Positions 8,871-18,171 are shown, numbered from the stretch's first letter. The stretch is 64,000 bases of DNA from Nostoc favosum CHAB5714 (GCF_020829495.1 NZ_JAIVFQ010000001.1:62001-126000), one strand, 5' to 3'. Numbers and translations are program-made. The notes: generated by a model from the letters alone, not told the origin.

Positions 8871-9182
8871 ATGCGACGGATTGACGCTATTGGAATTGGC
8901 TTGGGCGTTTTTATTGCTGGCGGCTTGGCTTATGTAGGATTGCAGCTAGTCGGTTTGGATAATCAGCAAGCTGGTATATGGAGCCAAGTCTTACTAGTCA
9001 GTGGGTTAGTTGGCTGGTTAGCCACCTATTTTTTCCGTGCGGTGGGACAAAAAATGACCTACCACCAACAACGGGAACAGTATGAGCAAGACTTCCTGCA
9101 AAAGCGGTTAGATGAGCTTACTCCCGAAGAACTAGCACGAATTCAAGCCCAAATAGAACAAGAAGAGCAATCTCAGGTGTAA
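8871..9182 (+). CDS. DUF3007 family membrane protein
   Basis: This 103-residue protein has two N-terminal hydrophobic segments (about residues 8-28 and 38-56) and a charged, Gln/Glu-rich helical tail (TPEELARIQAQIEQEEQ). It matches the cyanobacterial/plastid DUF3007 family as I remember it. It sits 24 bp downstream of ndhL, probably in the same transcript, so a role near NDH-1 or the thylakoid is suggested by context only. Confidence 0.8.
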   Translation: MRRIDAIGIGLGVFIAGGLAYVGLQLVGLDNQQAGIWSQVLLVSGLVGWLATYFFRAVGQKMTYHQQREQYEQDFLQKRLDELTPEELARIQAQIEQEEQSQV

Positions 9183-9379
9183 AGTTATCATTGGTCAGTT
9201 GTCGTTTGTCTTTTGTTGAGTTACAAATGACCAACGACTAATGACCAATGACTAGTACCGCAAGGCGGAAGTCAAAAGTTAACACTGAGCGAAGTCGAAG
9301 TGTCACGCATAATTCTATTACAAGCTTTTGCACCATTTGAAATGGTATGTTTATTTACGCCGTGCTGTACTAGTGACTA

Positions 9380-10207
9380 ATGACTGCGATTTCTGATTGC
9401 TTTGAAACCCTTGGGCAAAATGGTGAGTGCGCTTTAATTCCGTTTATTACTGCTGGCGATCCAGATTTAGAAACAACAGCAAAAGCGTTGCAGGTTCTAG
9501 ATCGTGGTGGAGCCGACATTATAGAACTGGGTATACCCTATTCCGATCCTCTAGCTGATGGGCCAGTAATTCAAGCTGCTGCTACTCGCGCCTTGCAAAG
9601 GGGTACGAAATTAGAGCAGGTGCTAGAAATGTTGCAAGGGATTACTCCCAAATTGCGATCGCCTATTATCCTATTTACCTACTACAACCCAATTCTGCAC
9701 CGTGGAATTGAAAAATTCCTCTCTTCAGTTGCTGCTGCTGGAGTCGCAGGATTGGTAATACCTGACTTACCCTTAGAAGAAGCAGCAGGCTTGCTCCAAC
9801 CAGCTAGTGAGATGGGAATTGATGTAATCTTGTTGGTAGCTCCCACCAGTTCTGCCCAACGGATAGAAGCGATCGCTCATTCTTCTCAAGGTTTTATTTA
9901 TTTAGTCAGCGTCACAGGGGTAACAGGGGTGCGATCGCAACTGGAAATCCGGGTGTCCGATTTACTCAAACAAATTCGTGGTGTTACTGATAAACCCATC
10001 GCTGTAGGCTTTGGGATCTCCGAAGCTGCACAAGCCTATCAGGTAAGGGAATGGGGCGCAGATGGAGTGATCGTAGGCAGCGCTTTTGTGAAACTGTTAG
10101 CCCAAGGCACACCAGAGCAGGGACTTTCGGCGATCGCCCAATTTTGCCAAAGTCTCAAGGCTGCCATCAAGACCACCAGCACCAGCACAAATACTCCTGT
10201 TGATTAG
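9380..10207 (+). CDS. trpA: Tryptophan synthase alpha chain
   Basis: This 275-residue TIM-barrel protein cleaves indole-3-glycerol phosphate to indole and glyceraldehyde-3-phosphate in the TrpA2B2 complex, the last step of tryptophan synthesis. [14 protein letters not shown] (near residue 49) carries the catalytic Glu and Asp. LPLEEA and the phosphate-binding GFGISE and [11 protein letters not shown] motifs follow near residues 212-235. Length is normal. The Thr/Ser-rich tail ([10 protein letters not shown]) after residue 262 is an unstructured extension. It lies 197 bp after the DUF3007 gene; the gap contains an imperfect ACAAATGACCAACGACTAAT-type dispersed repeat. Confidence 0.96.
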   Translation: MTAISDCFETLGQNGECALIPFITAGDPDLETTAKALQVLDRGGADIIELGIPYSDPLADGPVIQAAATRALQRGTKLEQVLEMLQGITPKLRSPIILFTYYNPILHRGIEKFLSSVAAAGVAGLVIPDLPLEEAAGLLQPASEMGIDVILLVAPTSSAQRIEAIAHSSQGFIYLVSVTGVTGVRSQLEIRVSDLLKQIRGVTDKPIAVGFGISEAAQAYQVREWGADGVIVGSAFVKLLAQGTPEQGLSAIAQFCQSLKAAIKTTSTSTNTPVD

Positions 10208-10443
10208 ACCAATAAAGTAGATTAAAAAAGTATAACAGCGCAGTTTTTCTATGCTTGTTTGGTAGACAATTTGACCGTTATGGTTTTGAATATTAACATC
10301 AGATATCATCATGTAAAAAAACTAGCTGATCCGGTCGCTTATAGTTTGAGTATTATGTGAAGTCAAGTAGGCATAATTTATGAGTGTGAGAGTGAGTCAA
10401 TCACAAATGGTTATAATTAGGTCGCAATTGAGGAGCAAAGGCG

Positions 10444-11106
10444 ATGAGTGAGAGTATGGCGTTTATCGGTGGGGTTGCTGTAGCTGGGCTGGCGGCTCTC
10501 GTATTGCTCAAAGGAACAAATACCCCCCTACAGCCTAACTTTGCTGTTGCTCCGCAAATGCCAGGGACTGTAGTAGCGCCGGGAATGCAGCCACAATTGT
10601 ATCCTTATGGGCCTTATGGACAACCAATGTATCCCGGTCAGGTTCAGCCACCGACTGCTCCCAATACTGACCAGCGTCTGGAGATGGAGAAGCTGAACAC
10701 GCAAATGCAGCTGGAGCGTTTAAAAAACGACAATGAACAGCTGAAGTTGCAAAATCAACAGCTCCAAGGTCAAGTTCAAAATTTCAATACTCAGCAGCAG
10801 TGGCAACAAGCCCAGCAGTATAACCAACAAAAATCAACAGCACTCCAGCCGCAAAATTCTTGGTGGTCTTCACCTGTGCTTTGGGCTGTGGGAGGCGCAA
10901 CTCTCACTATTGGTGGTGGTGTTGTCGTCGCTGGGGTATTGGCTTTATTCTCACCACGGCAGCGTCCAGCCCGTACTGTACAAGTGATTCACCCCTACCA
11001 AGGAAATACGCCGCCCTTGGTTCCAGTCCGTCGCGCTGAGTTTCTGCCTGCTTCGCGGATGGAAGCAAGAGGAGTTGAAGCCCCAGAATACGACGAAATG
11101 CACTAG
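10444..11106 (+). CDS. Membrane-anchored coiled-coil protein of unknown function
   Basis: I do not recognise this 220-residue protein. Visible parts, in order, are an N-terminal hydrophobic segment (residues 7-22) and a Pro/Tyr/Gly/Gln-rich linker with PYGPYGQPMYPG (residues 25-75). A charged Gln-rich coiled coil (about 78-115, LKNDNEQLKLQNQQLQGQVQ) and a second hydrophobic segment (about 143-170) follow, then a basic/acidic cytoplasmic-looking tail. GAGGAGCAAAGGCGATG supplies a good ribosome binding site. It stands alone, with a hairpin terminator downstream. The layout suggests a structural or scaffold membrane protein; that is inference. Confidence 0.7.
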   Translation: MSESMAFIGGVAVAGLAALVLLKGTNTPLQPNFAVAPQMPGTVVAPGMQPQLYPYGPYGQPMYPGQVQPPTAPNTDQRLEMEKLNTQMQLERLKNDNEQLKLQNQQLQGQVQNFNTQQQWQQAQQYNQQKSTALQPQNSWWSSPVLWAVGGATLTIGGGVVVAGVLALFSPRQRPARTVQVIHPYQGNTPPLVPVRRAEFLPASRMEARGVEAPEYDEMH

Positions 11107-11427
11107 TGGGAAATATTTGTTACTAGAAATAGCAATTACTACAATTGTGAGTAAGTGTAAGTAAAAAATGTTGGACAAAAGCATTTAGGTGAAAAGTATA
11201 CAGGTTAGCACTGTTAAATTCTCACCTAGATGCTTTGCTTTTACATAAATTATTAATCATTCAAAAACAGCCGTTTGAAGTTCAGAGGGATTAAAAAAAT
11301 TGTCAATCTTGAAGCTGGGATGAATTTTTTGGAAAATTTTTATGCTTTGCATGAAGAATAGATATAAATGTTGCAAAAGTTACTAATATATCATGGAAAT
11401 CTACGTTGGTAACAACACTTAGTTTGT
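11107..11427. other. Intergenic region with hairpin
   Basis: The only feature seen is the hairpin at 11178-11236. The remainder is AT-rich leader of the PEP-CTERM gene, with no recognised operator. Confidence 0.45.
11178..11236 (+). terminator. Imperfect hairpin, possible terminator
   Basis: AAAGCATTTAGGTGA (11178-11192) pairs with TCACCTAGATGCTTT (11222-11236) at 14 of 15 positions around a 29-nt loop. TGCTTTTACAT follows. It probably ends the upstream membrane-protein transcript, although the loop is long for a classic terminator. Confidence 0.45.
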
Positions 11428-12135
11428 ATGAAAAGGATACATCTAGCTTTTGCCACAGCATCAATTCTTGCTTTGTTAAGCCTTGACACGCAACAGGCAA
11501 AGGCTATTACAATTTTCACTTCACGTACTGATTGGAACACCTCTGTCTCAGGAAGTGACACATTCGTTGAAGATTTTGAAAGTTTTACTTCTGATACAGA
11601 ATTCAGAACCACCCCTATTGACGTTGGAGAGTTCACACTCCTTCAAGTCGGCGATAATCGTGCATTCCGCAACTTGATTGAGGTGCCCCTTTTCCAGTAC
11701 GACGACAATAATGGTACAAACCATGCCTCAGTATTCACTGATTTTGGGGCTACCAAAGTAGACTTAACTTTAAATACTCCAGTTTTTGGATGGGGAGCAG
11801 ATTTCTTTGATGCAAATGATGGAGAAGGACTGAATTTAGACCTTGTATTGGATATAGGTGGAGTTTTGGACACCATTCCGGTAACAGTCAACGATGGCTT
11901 CTTTGGGTTTGTTACTAATCCTGTAGAAGACATTCGTAAAGTGACTTTCATATCACGAACTGACAATTTGGAAGGAGGAGAAGGTTTCGGATTGGACAAC
12001 GTGACTGGGGCTATATCTAAGGGACGAACCATACCTGAACCTGCTTCTGGATTAGGTTTATTAGCGTTTGGCGCTTTAGGTGTTGGTTCACTACTGAAGC
12101 GCAAACAGCAGTACAAAGTCAGAGCGAAAGTGTAA
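11428..12135 (+). CDS. PEP-CTERM sorting domain protein
   Basis: This 235-residue secreted protein has a signal peptide at residues 1-26 (cut likely after AKA). The beta-rich middle region is of the type found in extracellular adhesion-like proteins (DFESFTSDTEF, then GWGADFFDANDGEGLNLDL). The C-terminus has the PEP-CTERM signature: IPEPASG, a hydrophobic helix GLLAFGALGVGSLL and the basic end KRKQQ. PEP-CTERM proteins are thought to be processed by an exosortase and often accompany exopolysaccharide production. No exosortase is in the window, but exopolysaccharide genes are at 40.6-48.7 kb. Confidence 0.88.
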   Translation: MKRIHLAFATASILALLSLDTQQAKAITIFTSRTDWNTSVSGSDTFVEDFESFTSDTEFRTTPIDVGEFTLLQVGDNRAFRNLIEVPLFQYDDNNGTNHASVFTDFGATKVDLTLNTPVFGWGADFFDANDGEGLNLDLVLDIGGVLDTIPVTVNDGFFGFVTNPVEDIRKVTFISRTDNLEGGEGFGLDNVTGAISKGRTIPEPASGLGLLAFGALGVGSLLKRKQQYKVRAKV

Positions 12136-12265
12136 ACTAACAACGTTAGTATAGCTTCCACAGTTTCCTTATCTTCGTGTCTATTGGTAATAAATAAAGG
12201 TAATAAAATTATCTATTATTCATTATCAATAGATGTTTAAACAGGATGGTTAATCAACTTTGATA

Positions 12266-14200
12266 TTACAAACCGTCTTTCGGAGCTTCTGTAGCATTAT
12301 GACTCTCTTTAGTGGCAGGTTGGTTACTATCGGGAAGTTTCTGTTGGGTATTCTTTTGATTACCTTGATTTTTTAGCTCAGTAAGTGCCTGTTTTGCCAG
12401 ATTTTCGGCTGCTTGTTTAAATAATGGTTCTATTCTATTTCGCCAATATTGAGTATTAGGCAACTTTTCTGGATGGTTTCTATAATCTAAAACTTTATCC
12501 CATTTACCATCATCTATTGCTTTGTTGATCTCATCAGATAATGCCTCTGCCTTAGCCCAATCTTCTTGCCACTGGGCAATTATTTTGCCCGTCTCTTGGA
12601 TACCAGAAGCAGCATTTGCTGGAATCGATCTTAAAAGTGCGATCGCTCTAACTATATCTCCTGATTCATACTTCTGTCTTGCTTGTTCTATAATATTAAC
12701 ACTGTTATCACTAGGCTGCGATCGCTCTGTTTTCCCAGCATCGTCAGTTGACCCTTTCGGCTTTTCGGGTAATGCAGTTACTACATCCCTAGATTTTGGG
12801 TTTGCCTTGGGAGCCGGTCGAGTTGCAATCAACCTACTATCATCTACAATCGTAGTTGCAATGCCTTTTTCGCGCAGGCAAGAAGCCCATTCTTGATTAT
12901 TGGTTATCACATTCGAGCGTGCCCAAGCCAATTGACCAGATTTAAGTTTAACTTCTATCCAACCTCGTTTTGTCCGTTTGCCAGTCACCTCGAAACTGGT
13001 GTTATCGGCAACTGTTTGCACAATATTATCAGAATTTATCGAACTAGGTTCAGAACGAATATTAGAATTTCTGACGACAACAGCCGAGCATTTGTTTGCT
13101 AAGGCAGTATCGTTACCTGTAAAATTAAAAACTGAATTTTTCACATTTGGATATACATTTGCTACCAAAGCAGCCGCACCACCTACCAATAATATGCCAA
13201 TTAATATCGGCCATGGGTCGGATTTGTCAGAGTCTTTACGCGCAGGTTTAGCGGGGACAGGATTTGCTGGTGCAACTGCAACAGTTTGCAGCCGAGATAC
13301 TTGAGGCTGGGATTTAGCTGCTTGGTAACTGGAATTTTTGGCGGATTCTTGAGGTGTGGAAAGTGCTGGTACTGGATTAATCGCCTCTTTACATGCTTGC
13401 AGTGCTTGCGTGGCGTTTAGGTAGCGGTCTTTGAAGTGATAACGCACCATCTTGGTCAACACTGCCGCCAGCCGATGGTTCACGGTTACTGAATGACGCC
13501 AGATGATTTCCCCCGTTTCTGGGTCTTCTTGCAATTCTGTTGGTGATAATCCTGTTAGTGCTTGAATGGCGATAATGCCGAGGGAATAGATATCACTGTT
13601 GGGGCGGGGTTTACCTTGCCCTTGTTCTGTGGGCATATAGCCAGGAGTGCCAATAACTACTGTAGCAGAGGGTTGTCCGCCCACTGTTACCAGTTGTGTA
13701 CGCAGTTGTTTCACTGCCCCAAAGTCCACTAAAACTAACTTATTATCTGAGGCGCGACGGATGATATTATCCGGTTTGATGTCGCGGTGAATCACGCCTT
13801 GGCGATGGACAAATTCGAGAATTTCCAGAACTTCTTGCAATAGTTGAATTACTTGGCTTTCACTCCAGCGCTTACCAGATATAAGTTCCTCAGCTAGGGT
13901 ATGTCCTTCAATATATTCTTGTACTAAATAAAATTCTTGGTTTTCGTCAAAGTACGCCAGCAGCCTGGGTATTTGGTCATGATTGCCCAGTTTTTCTAAA
14001 GTTTCAGCTTCGCTGTTGAACAGACGTTTAGCAGTATTAAAAACTCTAGGGTCAGTTCCGGGTTTGAGGTGCTTGACAACGCAGAGGGGATTGCCTGGCC
14101 GCCTAGTATCTTGGGCAATGTAGGTTTGACCAAATCCTCCCATTGCGAGGACTCGAATTACTTGGTAACGATGGTCTAGTAGCTTGCCTATCATGTTCAC
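12266..14200 (-). CDS. Serine/threonine protein kinase with SH3-like C-terminal domain
   Basis: This is a 644-residue Hanks-type kinase. The catalytic domain (about residues 1-275) has the glycine loop AMGGFGQTY and the VVKHL lysine. It also has the catalytic loop VIHRDIKPDNI, the DFG motif VDFGAVKQL and GTPGYMPTEQ in the activation segment. A Pro/Ala/Ser linker leads to one membrane helix (PILIGILLVGGAAALVANVYP, about 335-355). An extracytoplasmic SH3b-like domain (RNSNIRSEPSS to VKLKSGQLAWARSN, about 375-435) and a charged tail with helical repeats follow. The layout fits a receptor kinase sensing an envelope signal; the ligand is unknown. It converges on the PEP-CTERM gene. Confidence 0.9.
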   Translation of the reverse strand: MNMIGKLLDHRYQVIRVLAMGGFGQTYIAQDTRRPGNPLCVVKHLKPGTDPRVFNTAKRLFNSEAETLEKLGNHDQIPRLLAYFDENQEFYLVQEYIEGHTLAEELISGKRWSESQVIQLLQEVLEILEFVHRQGVIHRDIKPDNIIRRASDNKLVLVDFGAVKQLRTQLVTVGGQPSATVVIGTPGYMPTEQGQGKPRPNSDIYSLGIIAIQALTGLSPTELQEDPETGEIIWRHSVTVNHRLAAVLTKMVRYHFKDRYLNATQALQACKEAINPVPALSTPQESAKNSSYQAAKSQPQVSRLQTVAVAPANPVPAKPARKDSDKSDPWPILIGILLVGGAAALVANVYPNVKNSVFNFTGNDTALANKCSAVVVRNSNIRSEPSSINSDNIVQTVADNTSFEVTGKRTKRGWIEVKLKSGQLAWARSNVITNNQEWASCLREKGIATTIVDDSRLIATRPAPKANPKSRDVVTALPEKPKGSTDDAGKTERSQPSDNSVNIIEQARQKYESGDIVRAIALLRSIPANAASGIQETGKIIAQWQEDWAKAEALSDEINKAIDDGKWDKVLDYRNHPEKLPNTQYWRNRIEPLFKQAAENLAKQALTELKNQGNQKNTQQKLPDSNQPATKESHNATEAPKDGL

Positions 14201-14357
14201 TCCCCAGAGTTATTACCTAATTTTCCAGCTGGTAATAAATATCTCCAAATTTTCTTCAATGAAATCCGCTATCTTGAGAAAAGATTTAGATTAAAAACGC
14301 AGCTTTTTAATAAACGCAGACTGTTTATTTTTCTTTTAGTGCCCCTGTTTACTACCA

Positions 14358-14846
14358 ATGCCACCTAAAATAACAAACTCAGTTGCATGGCAGCAGGCTG
14401 AAATCCTCATGCAGCCTGCTTTCATTCGCGTTATCGACAATATCCGCAAGTCCCTTGATGAATCTTCCTGGACGGGAACTTACCACGATGTCTTGATTTG
14501 GCCGCCTAGCACCACTGATGAAATCAAAGCATTGGTGACTGAGTTGTTGCAAGAAATGGAAACTGCAACACCCCAAGAAGCAGATGAAATCAGAGAGACT
14601 CTGGCTCGTCTGCCGATGCCCCATCCAGGATATCATCTACGTTTGCAGCGTCAACAGCAAGAAGCGAGTATCGATTTGTGGGAACTGTGTTACGAAGTGT
14701 GTTTTCTTGAATACACCCCAGAGAAGGAAGTTGCTGTTATTGATACTAGTTTAATTGATGAACTGGGTGAAGTCGATTGGCTGCGTTTGGATGGTAAGGC
14801 CAAGGAGTTAGTTGAGGAGGCGTTTGCTAAATTGCCAGAGAGTTGA
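14358..14846 (+). CDS. Conserved hypothetical protein, 162 aa
   Basis: This soluble acidic protein of 162 residues has no signal or membrane segment and several conserved-looking aromatic motifs (SSWTGTYHDVLIWPP, LWELCYEVCFLEY). I believe it is a cyanobacterial conserved hypothetical but cannot name a family. It is transcribed divergently from the kinase gene across a 157-bp gap, so the two may share regulation. Confidence 0.65.
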   Translation: MPPKITNSVAWQQAEILMQPAFIRVIDNIRKSLDESSWTGTYHDVLIWPPSTTDEIKALVTELLQEMETATPQEADEIRETLARLPMPHPGYHLRLQRQQQEASIDLWELCYEVCFLEYTPEKEVAVIDTSLIDELGEVDWLRLDGKAKELVEEAFAKLPES

Positions 14847-14943
14847 AGCCCTCAAAATAGAATACACGAACAAAGCCCAACTGCGTGGGCTTATGAACTA
14901 AGGTGAGGCTTTTTCAGACTGTTTTAGCCACCTATCTAACAGT

Positions 14944-15752
14944 TTATACTGGCTTCCAAGTATTTAAAGATGCTTGAATAGGAGGAAATTCGCTCAAATA
15001 TTTATTAAGCTTTGCTTTCTGAGCTTCAACGGTTGCAAGAATTTGCTCTTTTTCGGTTTCTCTAGTTTCCCGTTCTCTCAACACACAGTCAAACTGCTCT
15101 TTAAACCTATTCATATAGGCATTAATTTGCTGTTCTGCATCTTTGAAGTCTTTTGCTACCTGTTTATCAATAACTCGCTCTAGTAGGTGTTGGTTTCTCG
15201 AAACTTGTTCATCTATCTTTTGCTGAATTAATCTTGCTGTTTCTTTTAAGTCAATGTCATAAACATCTCCTCGAATCGGCACATCAACATAATAATCAGG
15301 TTGACAGCAACTACCACTTCTCTTTTCTGGTGTTTTTCCAATAATGACATCTTGTTGATGTTGAATTACTGCGTCAATACCTTAATAACAACAGGTTCTC
15401 TTTGCCCCTGTCGATACTCTAGCAATCTTGGTGTAGCTATAGTGTAAATTGGTCGGATATCAGTACGGCAGATTGTACACGCTTCTGCTTCACTTGCCAA
15501 AACATCAGCACCAATCACAGCATTCAAAAAAGTACTCTTGCCAGCTTTCATTGCTGCAATCACAGCTACCTGATACTTCTGATCTTTCAATGCCTGTAAA
15601 GCTTTGTTGATATTATTCTCGACACTCTGCAAACCTTTGGTATCGTCTCCTTCGCTGAGGCGACCTTGGCGAATTTCCTGAAGGTACTGTAAAAGACGTG
15701 TGCCAGTGTTGTATATGCTGTCGTGCGCTGCTTGGAACTGTTCAGAGGACAT
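14944..15752 (-). pseudogene. Decayed dynamin-like GTPase gene (internal deletion and frameshift)
   Basis: Two coding remnants lie in order on the minus strand. The N-terminal remnant (15752-15366) encodes about 128 residues with the P-loop AAMKAGKSTFLNAVIG near residue 68 and a following TICRTDIRPIY stretch like dynamin switch I; it then runs into a stop. The C-terminal remnant, readable in another frame from about 15385 to 14944, encodes about 145 residues of charged coiled coil (QINAYMNRFKEQFDCVLRER), like the end of a dynamin stalk. The G3/G4 motifs and most of the stalk, some 400 residues by comparison with usual dynamin lengths, are missing. The junction lies near 15375. The product cannot be a working GTPase. 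Confidence 0.8.
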
Positions 15753-15967
15753 AATTTATGTGAGGGAAAGTTTAGCTAAAGCACGTACAGCTTCAATTAC
15801 TAATGAAAATATTTGCCTCAGTGATTACACTGTCATACTAAAGGCGATCGCAAGTTGTTAACAAAATTGCGATGTTGGTAACGGCAGCTTCTCCATTCAT
15901 CTGCATATATAGAAAATGAAATAGGAAGCGTGCTAGTATCAGGCAAAACGGAGCCAGTAAAGGATAT

Positions 15968-16177
15968 ATGCCAGAAATCAACTTAGATGAAATTAAACTT
16001 AAAGAACTGTTGAAAACAGTAATTGTTGAGGTACTTCAAGAGCAGAAAGAAGTACTTTATGATTTATTCGCAGAAATTATGGAAGATATAGCCTTAGAAA
16101 GGGCTATTAAAGAAGGTGAAAATACTGAAACTGTCAGCCGCGAAGCTATTTTCAAAATTTTGGATAGTAAAGGATGA
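15968..16177 (+). CDS. Antitoxin of a RelE/ParE-type pair
   Basis: This 69-residue acidic helical protein (MPEINLDEIKLKELLKTVIV...) is followed by a toxin gene with a 4-bp overlap (ATGA), the usual translational coupling of type II toxin-antitoxin pairs. The C-terminal part (SREAIFKILDSKG) is the likely toxin-binding tail. There is no obvious ribbon-helix-helix motif, so it may belong to the short antitoxins seen mainly in cyanobacteria. A HIP1-like GGCGATCGC sits about 120 bp upstream. Confidence 0.75.
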   Translation: MPEINLDEIKLKELLKTVIVEVLQEQKEVLYDLFAEIMEDIALERAIKEGENTETVSREAIFKILDSKG

Positions 16178-16440
16178 ATATAGAGTTCAGAAAAAGCTTT
16201 GAAAAAGATTTAAATAATATTCGGGATGAAGCCTTACTTAAAAAGATTAAGGCGGTTATTGAAGAAGTAGAAAACGCCGAAAATCTATCAAATATAAGTA
16301 ATATTAAAAAACTCCAAGCTGATGGTAACTATTATCGCATCAGAATTGGAGACTACAGAGTTGGAATTGCAGTATCAGAGAGTGTAGTGCTTTTTTTAAG
16401 GGTATTACACAGGAAAGATGTTTACAGGTACTTTCCGTAG
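16174..16440 (+). CDS. RelE/ParE superfamily toxin
   Basis: This 88-residue toxin of the RelE/ParE fold shows the family pattern: FRKSFEKDLNNI at the N-terminus, KLQADGNYYRIRIGDYRVGIAV in the central sheet and FLRVLHRKDVYRYFP at the end. The Arg, Tyr and His/Arg positions used by mRNA-cleaving RelE toxins are present. It probably cleaves ribosome-bound mRNA when freed from its antitoxin (family knowledge). Its start overlaps the antitoxin stop by 4 bp. Confidence 0.87.
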   Translation: MNIEFRKSFEKDLNNIRDEALLKKIKAVIEEVENAENLSNISNIKKLQADGNYYRIRIGDYRVGIAVSESVVLFLRVLHRKDVYRYFP

Positions 16441-16474
16441 TGTAAACCTAACCCCTTTCACCCCTACGCCGCCC

Positions 16475-16843
16475 TTACAAAACCTCAAACTCTTCTACAG
16501 TTATCCCAGCTTGTCGTAAAATACTGCCCAGCGTACCGATAGTAATTTCTCGATGACGAGGCATAATCGCAGTACGGGTTCCTTCATCGGTAGATTTGGC
16601 AAACTTTACGTGATATCATGTCCGCTTGATTGCTTATTAAACCCGAAGAACCCCACCCCGCCAAAGCGTAGCTTTGTCTCCCCTCCCCGCAAGCAGGAGG
16701 GGCTGGGGGTGGGGTGTAATGGCTGTGGTTAGCATAACTATTTATGCGGACATGATATGACTACTCTTTTGGCTAACTTCCCCAAAGCCTGCTGCTTCTA
16801 ATCTACGCTTAACCTCACGATAAGGTAATGGTTTAAGCGGCAC
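16475..16843 (-). pseudogene. hicA: hicA toxin gene split by a MITE
   Basis: The minus-strand frame from GTG at 16843 reads PLKPLPYREVKRRLEAAGF, then GEVSQKSSH, the HicA dsRBD-like start. It then enters the MITE at 16757 and stops. Past the element the frame resumes as HVKFAKSTDEGTRTAIMPRH with the tail REITIGTLGSILRQAGI, which ends at 16475. Removing 16614-16757 plus one TGA copy restores an unbroken reading frame of about 73 codons, including the catalytic His in GSH-like context (here SSHVKF). The toxin is therefore inactivated. It overlaps the end of hicB by 11 bp, as a coupled pair. Confidence 0.88.
16614..16757. mobile_element. MITE inserted in hicA
   Basis: The 144-bp element has perfect 12-bp terminal inverted repeats, TATCATGTCCGC (16614-16625) and GCGGACATGATA (16746-16757). 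TGA direct repeats flank it at 16611-16613 and 16758-16760. The GC-rich core (CCCCACCCCGCCAAAGCG) is shared with repeats at 2846, 40356 and 41832. The copy at 40356-40545 is in opposite orientation with TATCATGTTCGC ends and again a TCA/TGA-type 3-bp duplication. It has no coding capacity, so it needs a transposase in trans. Confidence 0.88.
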
Positions 16844-17039
16844 CTATTTCTACCTGAAGTGTCTTAATTTGAGGAAGAACAGTAGCTACTGGTGGTTCAA
16901 AATGCAGTGACAAAGCTTCTTCAAGATTAGCCAATGCCTCAGTTTCAGTCTCGCCCTGACTAGCAATATCAATCTCTAAGCATTGTGCCACAAACCAGTT
17001 ACCTTCCTGCCATACACTTGCAGTAAAAGTTCGTTTCAT
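16833..17039 (-). CDS. hicB: HicB family antitoxin
   Basis: This 68-residue HicB-type antitoxin has a partial RNase H-like fold with the family pattern TASVWQEGNWFVAQCLEIDIASQ, then GETETEALANLEEAL. It has no C-terminal DNA-binding extension, so it is the short form. It normally binds and blocks HicA, an mRNA-cleaving toxin. Here hicA, directly downstream and overlapping by 11 bp, is interrupted by a MITE, leaving this antitoxin orphaned. Confidence 0.88.
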   Translation of the reverse strand: MKRTFTASVWQEGNWFVAQCLEIDIASQGETETEALANLEEALSLHFEPPVATVLPQIKTLQVEIGAA

Positions 17040-17175
17040 AAGTTTTTATTGTTCGGCACTTTCTTTTGATTTGATTATACGCTACAAGAAAACCGGAGAT
17101 GCATTGAAGCCGCAAACGCTTATTTGCTAAGATTTCCAGTGCGACAACATTGAAACAGGGCAACTTCTCATCACC

Positions 17176-18171
17176 ATGCCAACATCTACAATTGACGATA
17201 AAGACGCAGCAGCTATCCAAGCCGCCAGAGTTGGGGTTGCAATATGCGATCGCACCGCCTGGGGACGCATCAAAGTGTCTGGCGACGATCGCCTCAATTT
17301 CTTACACAACCAAAGTACTAACAATTTCCAAATACTCAAGCCTGGACAAGGTTGTGATACTGTTTTCGTCACTTCCACAGCCAGAACAATTGATTTAGCA
17401 ACCGCCTACGTTAGAGAAGATGCAGTAATCCTGCTAGTTTCACCCAACCGCCGCCAATATCTCATGGAATGGCTGGATAAATATATTTTCTATGCCGATA
17501 AGGTGGAATTATCTGATATTACAGAATACACCAACACCTTCAGCCTCATTGGCCCAGGAAGCGACGCTGTTTTAGAAAAGTTGGGTATTGGCGAACTCAT
17601 CGGGCAACCTTACGGTAGTCACAAAGTATACACCATTGCTTCGGCTGAAGGAGTGCGGATTGCTGTGGGTAGTGGGTTAGCCGCTCCCGGATACACCTTC
17701 ACTTTCCCCTATACTGATAAATCTTCGGTGTGGAACAAATTGTTAGAAGCCGGGGCGGTAGAGATGAGCGATCGCGCCTGGGATGCTTTGCGAATATTAC
17801 AAGGCCGCCCCGCCCCAGATGCAGAACTCACAGATGATTACAATCCTCTGGAAGTTGGTTTGTGGCAAACAATTTCTTTTACTAAAGGTTGCTATATTGG
17901 GCAAGAAACTATCGCCCGATTAAATACATATAAAGGTGTAAAACAACACCTTTTGGGTATACGACTCAGTGCCCCTGCGGAAGTTGGAAGTGCGATCGCA
18001 GTTGGAGATGAAAAGGTCGGCAAACTTACCAGTTACACAGAAACCACTGATGGTTACTTTGGACTAGGTTACATTCGCACTAAAGCTGGTGGCGTGGGGT
18101 TGAAAGTCAAAGTGGGAGAAACAGAAGGTGAAGTTATAGAAATCCCGTTTGTTTCTCATGATTACCCATAA
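17176..18171 (+). CDS. ygfZ: YgfZ/GcvT-like folate-binding protein
   Basis: This 331-residue protein of the aminomethyltransferase-fold family acts, in studied members, with tetrahydrofolate in Fe-S cluster repair and maturation (YgfZ/IBA57). The diagnostic KGCYIGQETIARL motif with its conserved Cys lies near residue 238, and the N-terminal DDRLNFLHNQSTNN pattern is also present. Length is typical of the cyanobacterial form. It converges with the next gene with only 5 bp between stops. A [2Fe-2S] protein and cysteine synthase lie nearby, loosely fitting an Fe-S theme. Confidence 0.88.
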   Translation: MPTSTIDDKDAAAIQAARVGVAICDRTAWGRIKVSGDDRLNFLHNQSTNNFQILKPGQGCDTVFVTSTARTIDLATAYVREDAVILLVSPNRRQYLMEWLDKYIFYADKVELSDITEYTNTFSLIGPGSDAVLEKLGIGELIGQPYGSHKVYTIASAEGVRIAVGSGLAAPGYTFTFPYTDKSSVWNKLLEAGAVEMSDRAWDALRILQGRPAPDAELTDDYNPLEVGLWQTISFTKGCYIGQETIARLNTYKGVKQHLLGIRLSAPAEVGSAIAVGDEKVGKLTSYTETTDGYFGLGYIRTKAGGVGLKVKVGETEGEVIEIPFVSHDYP

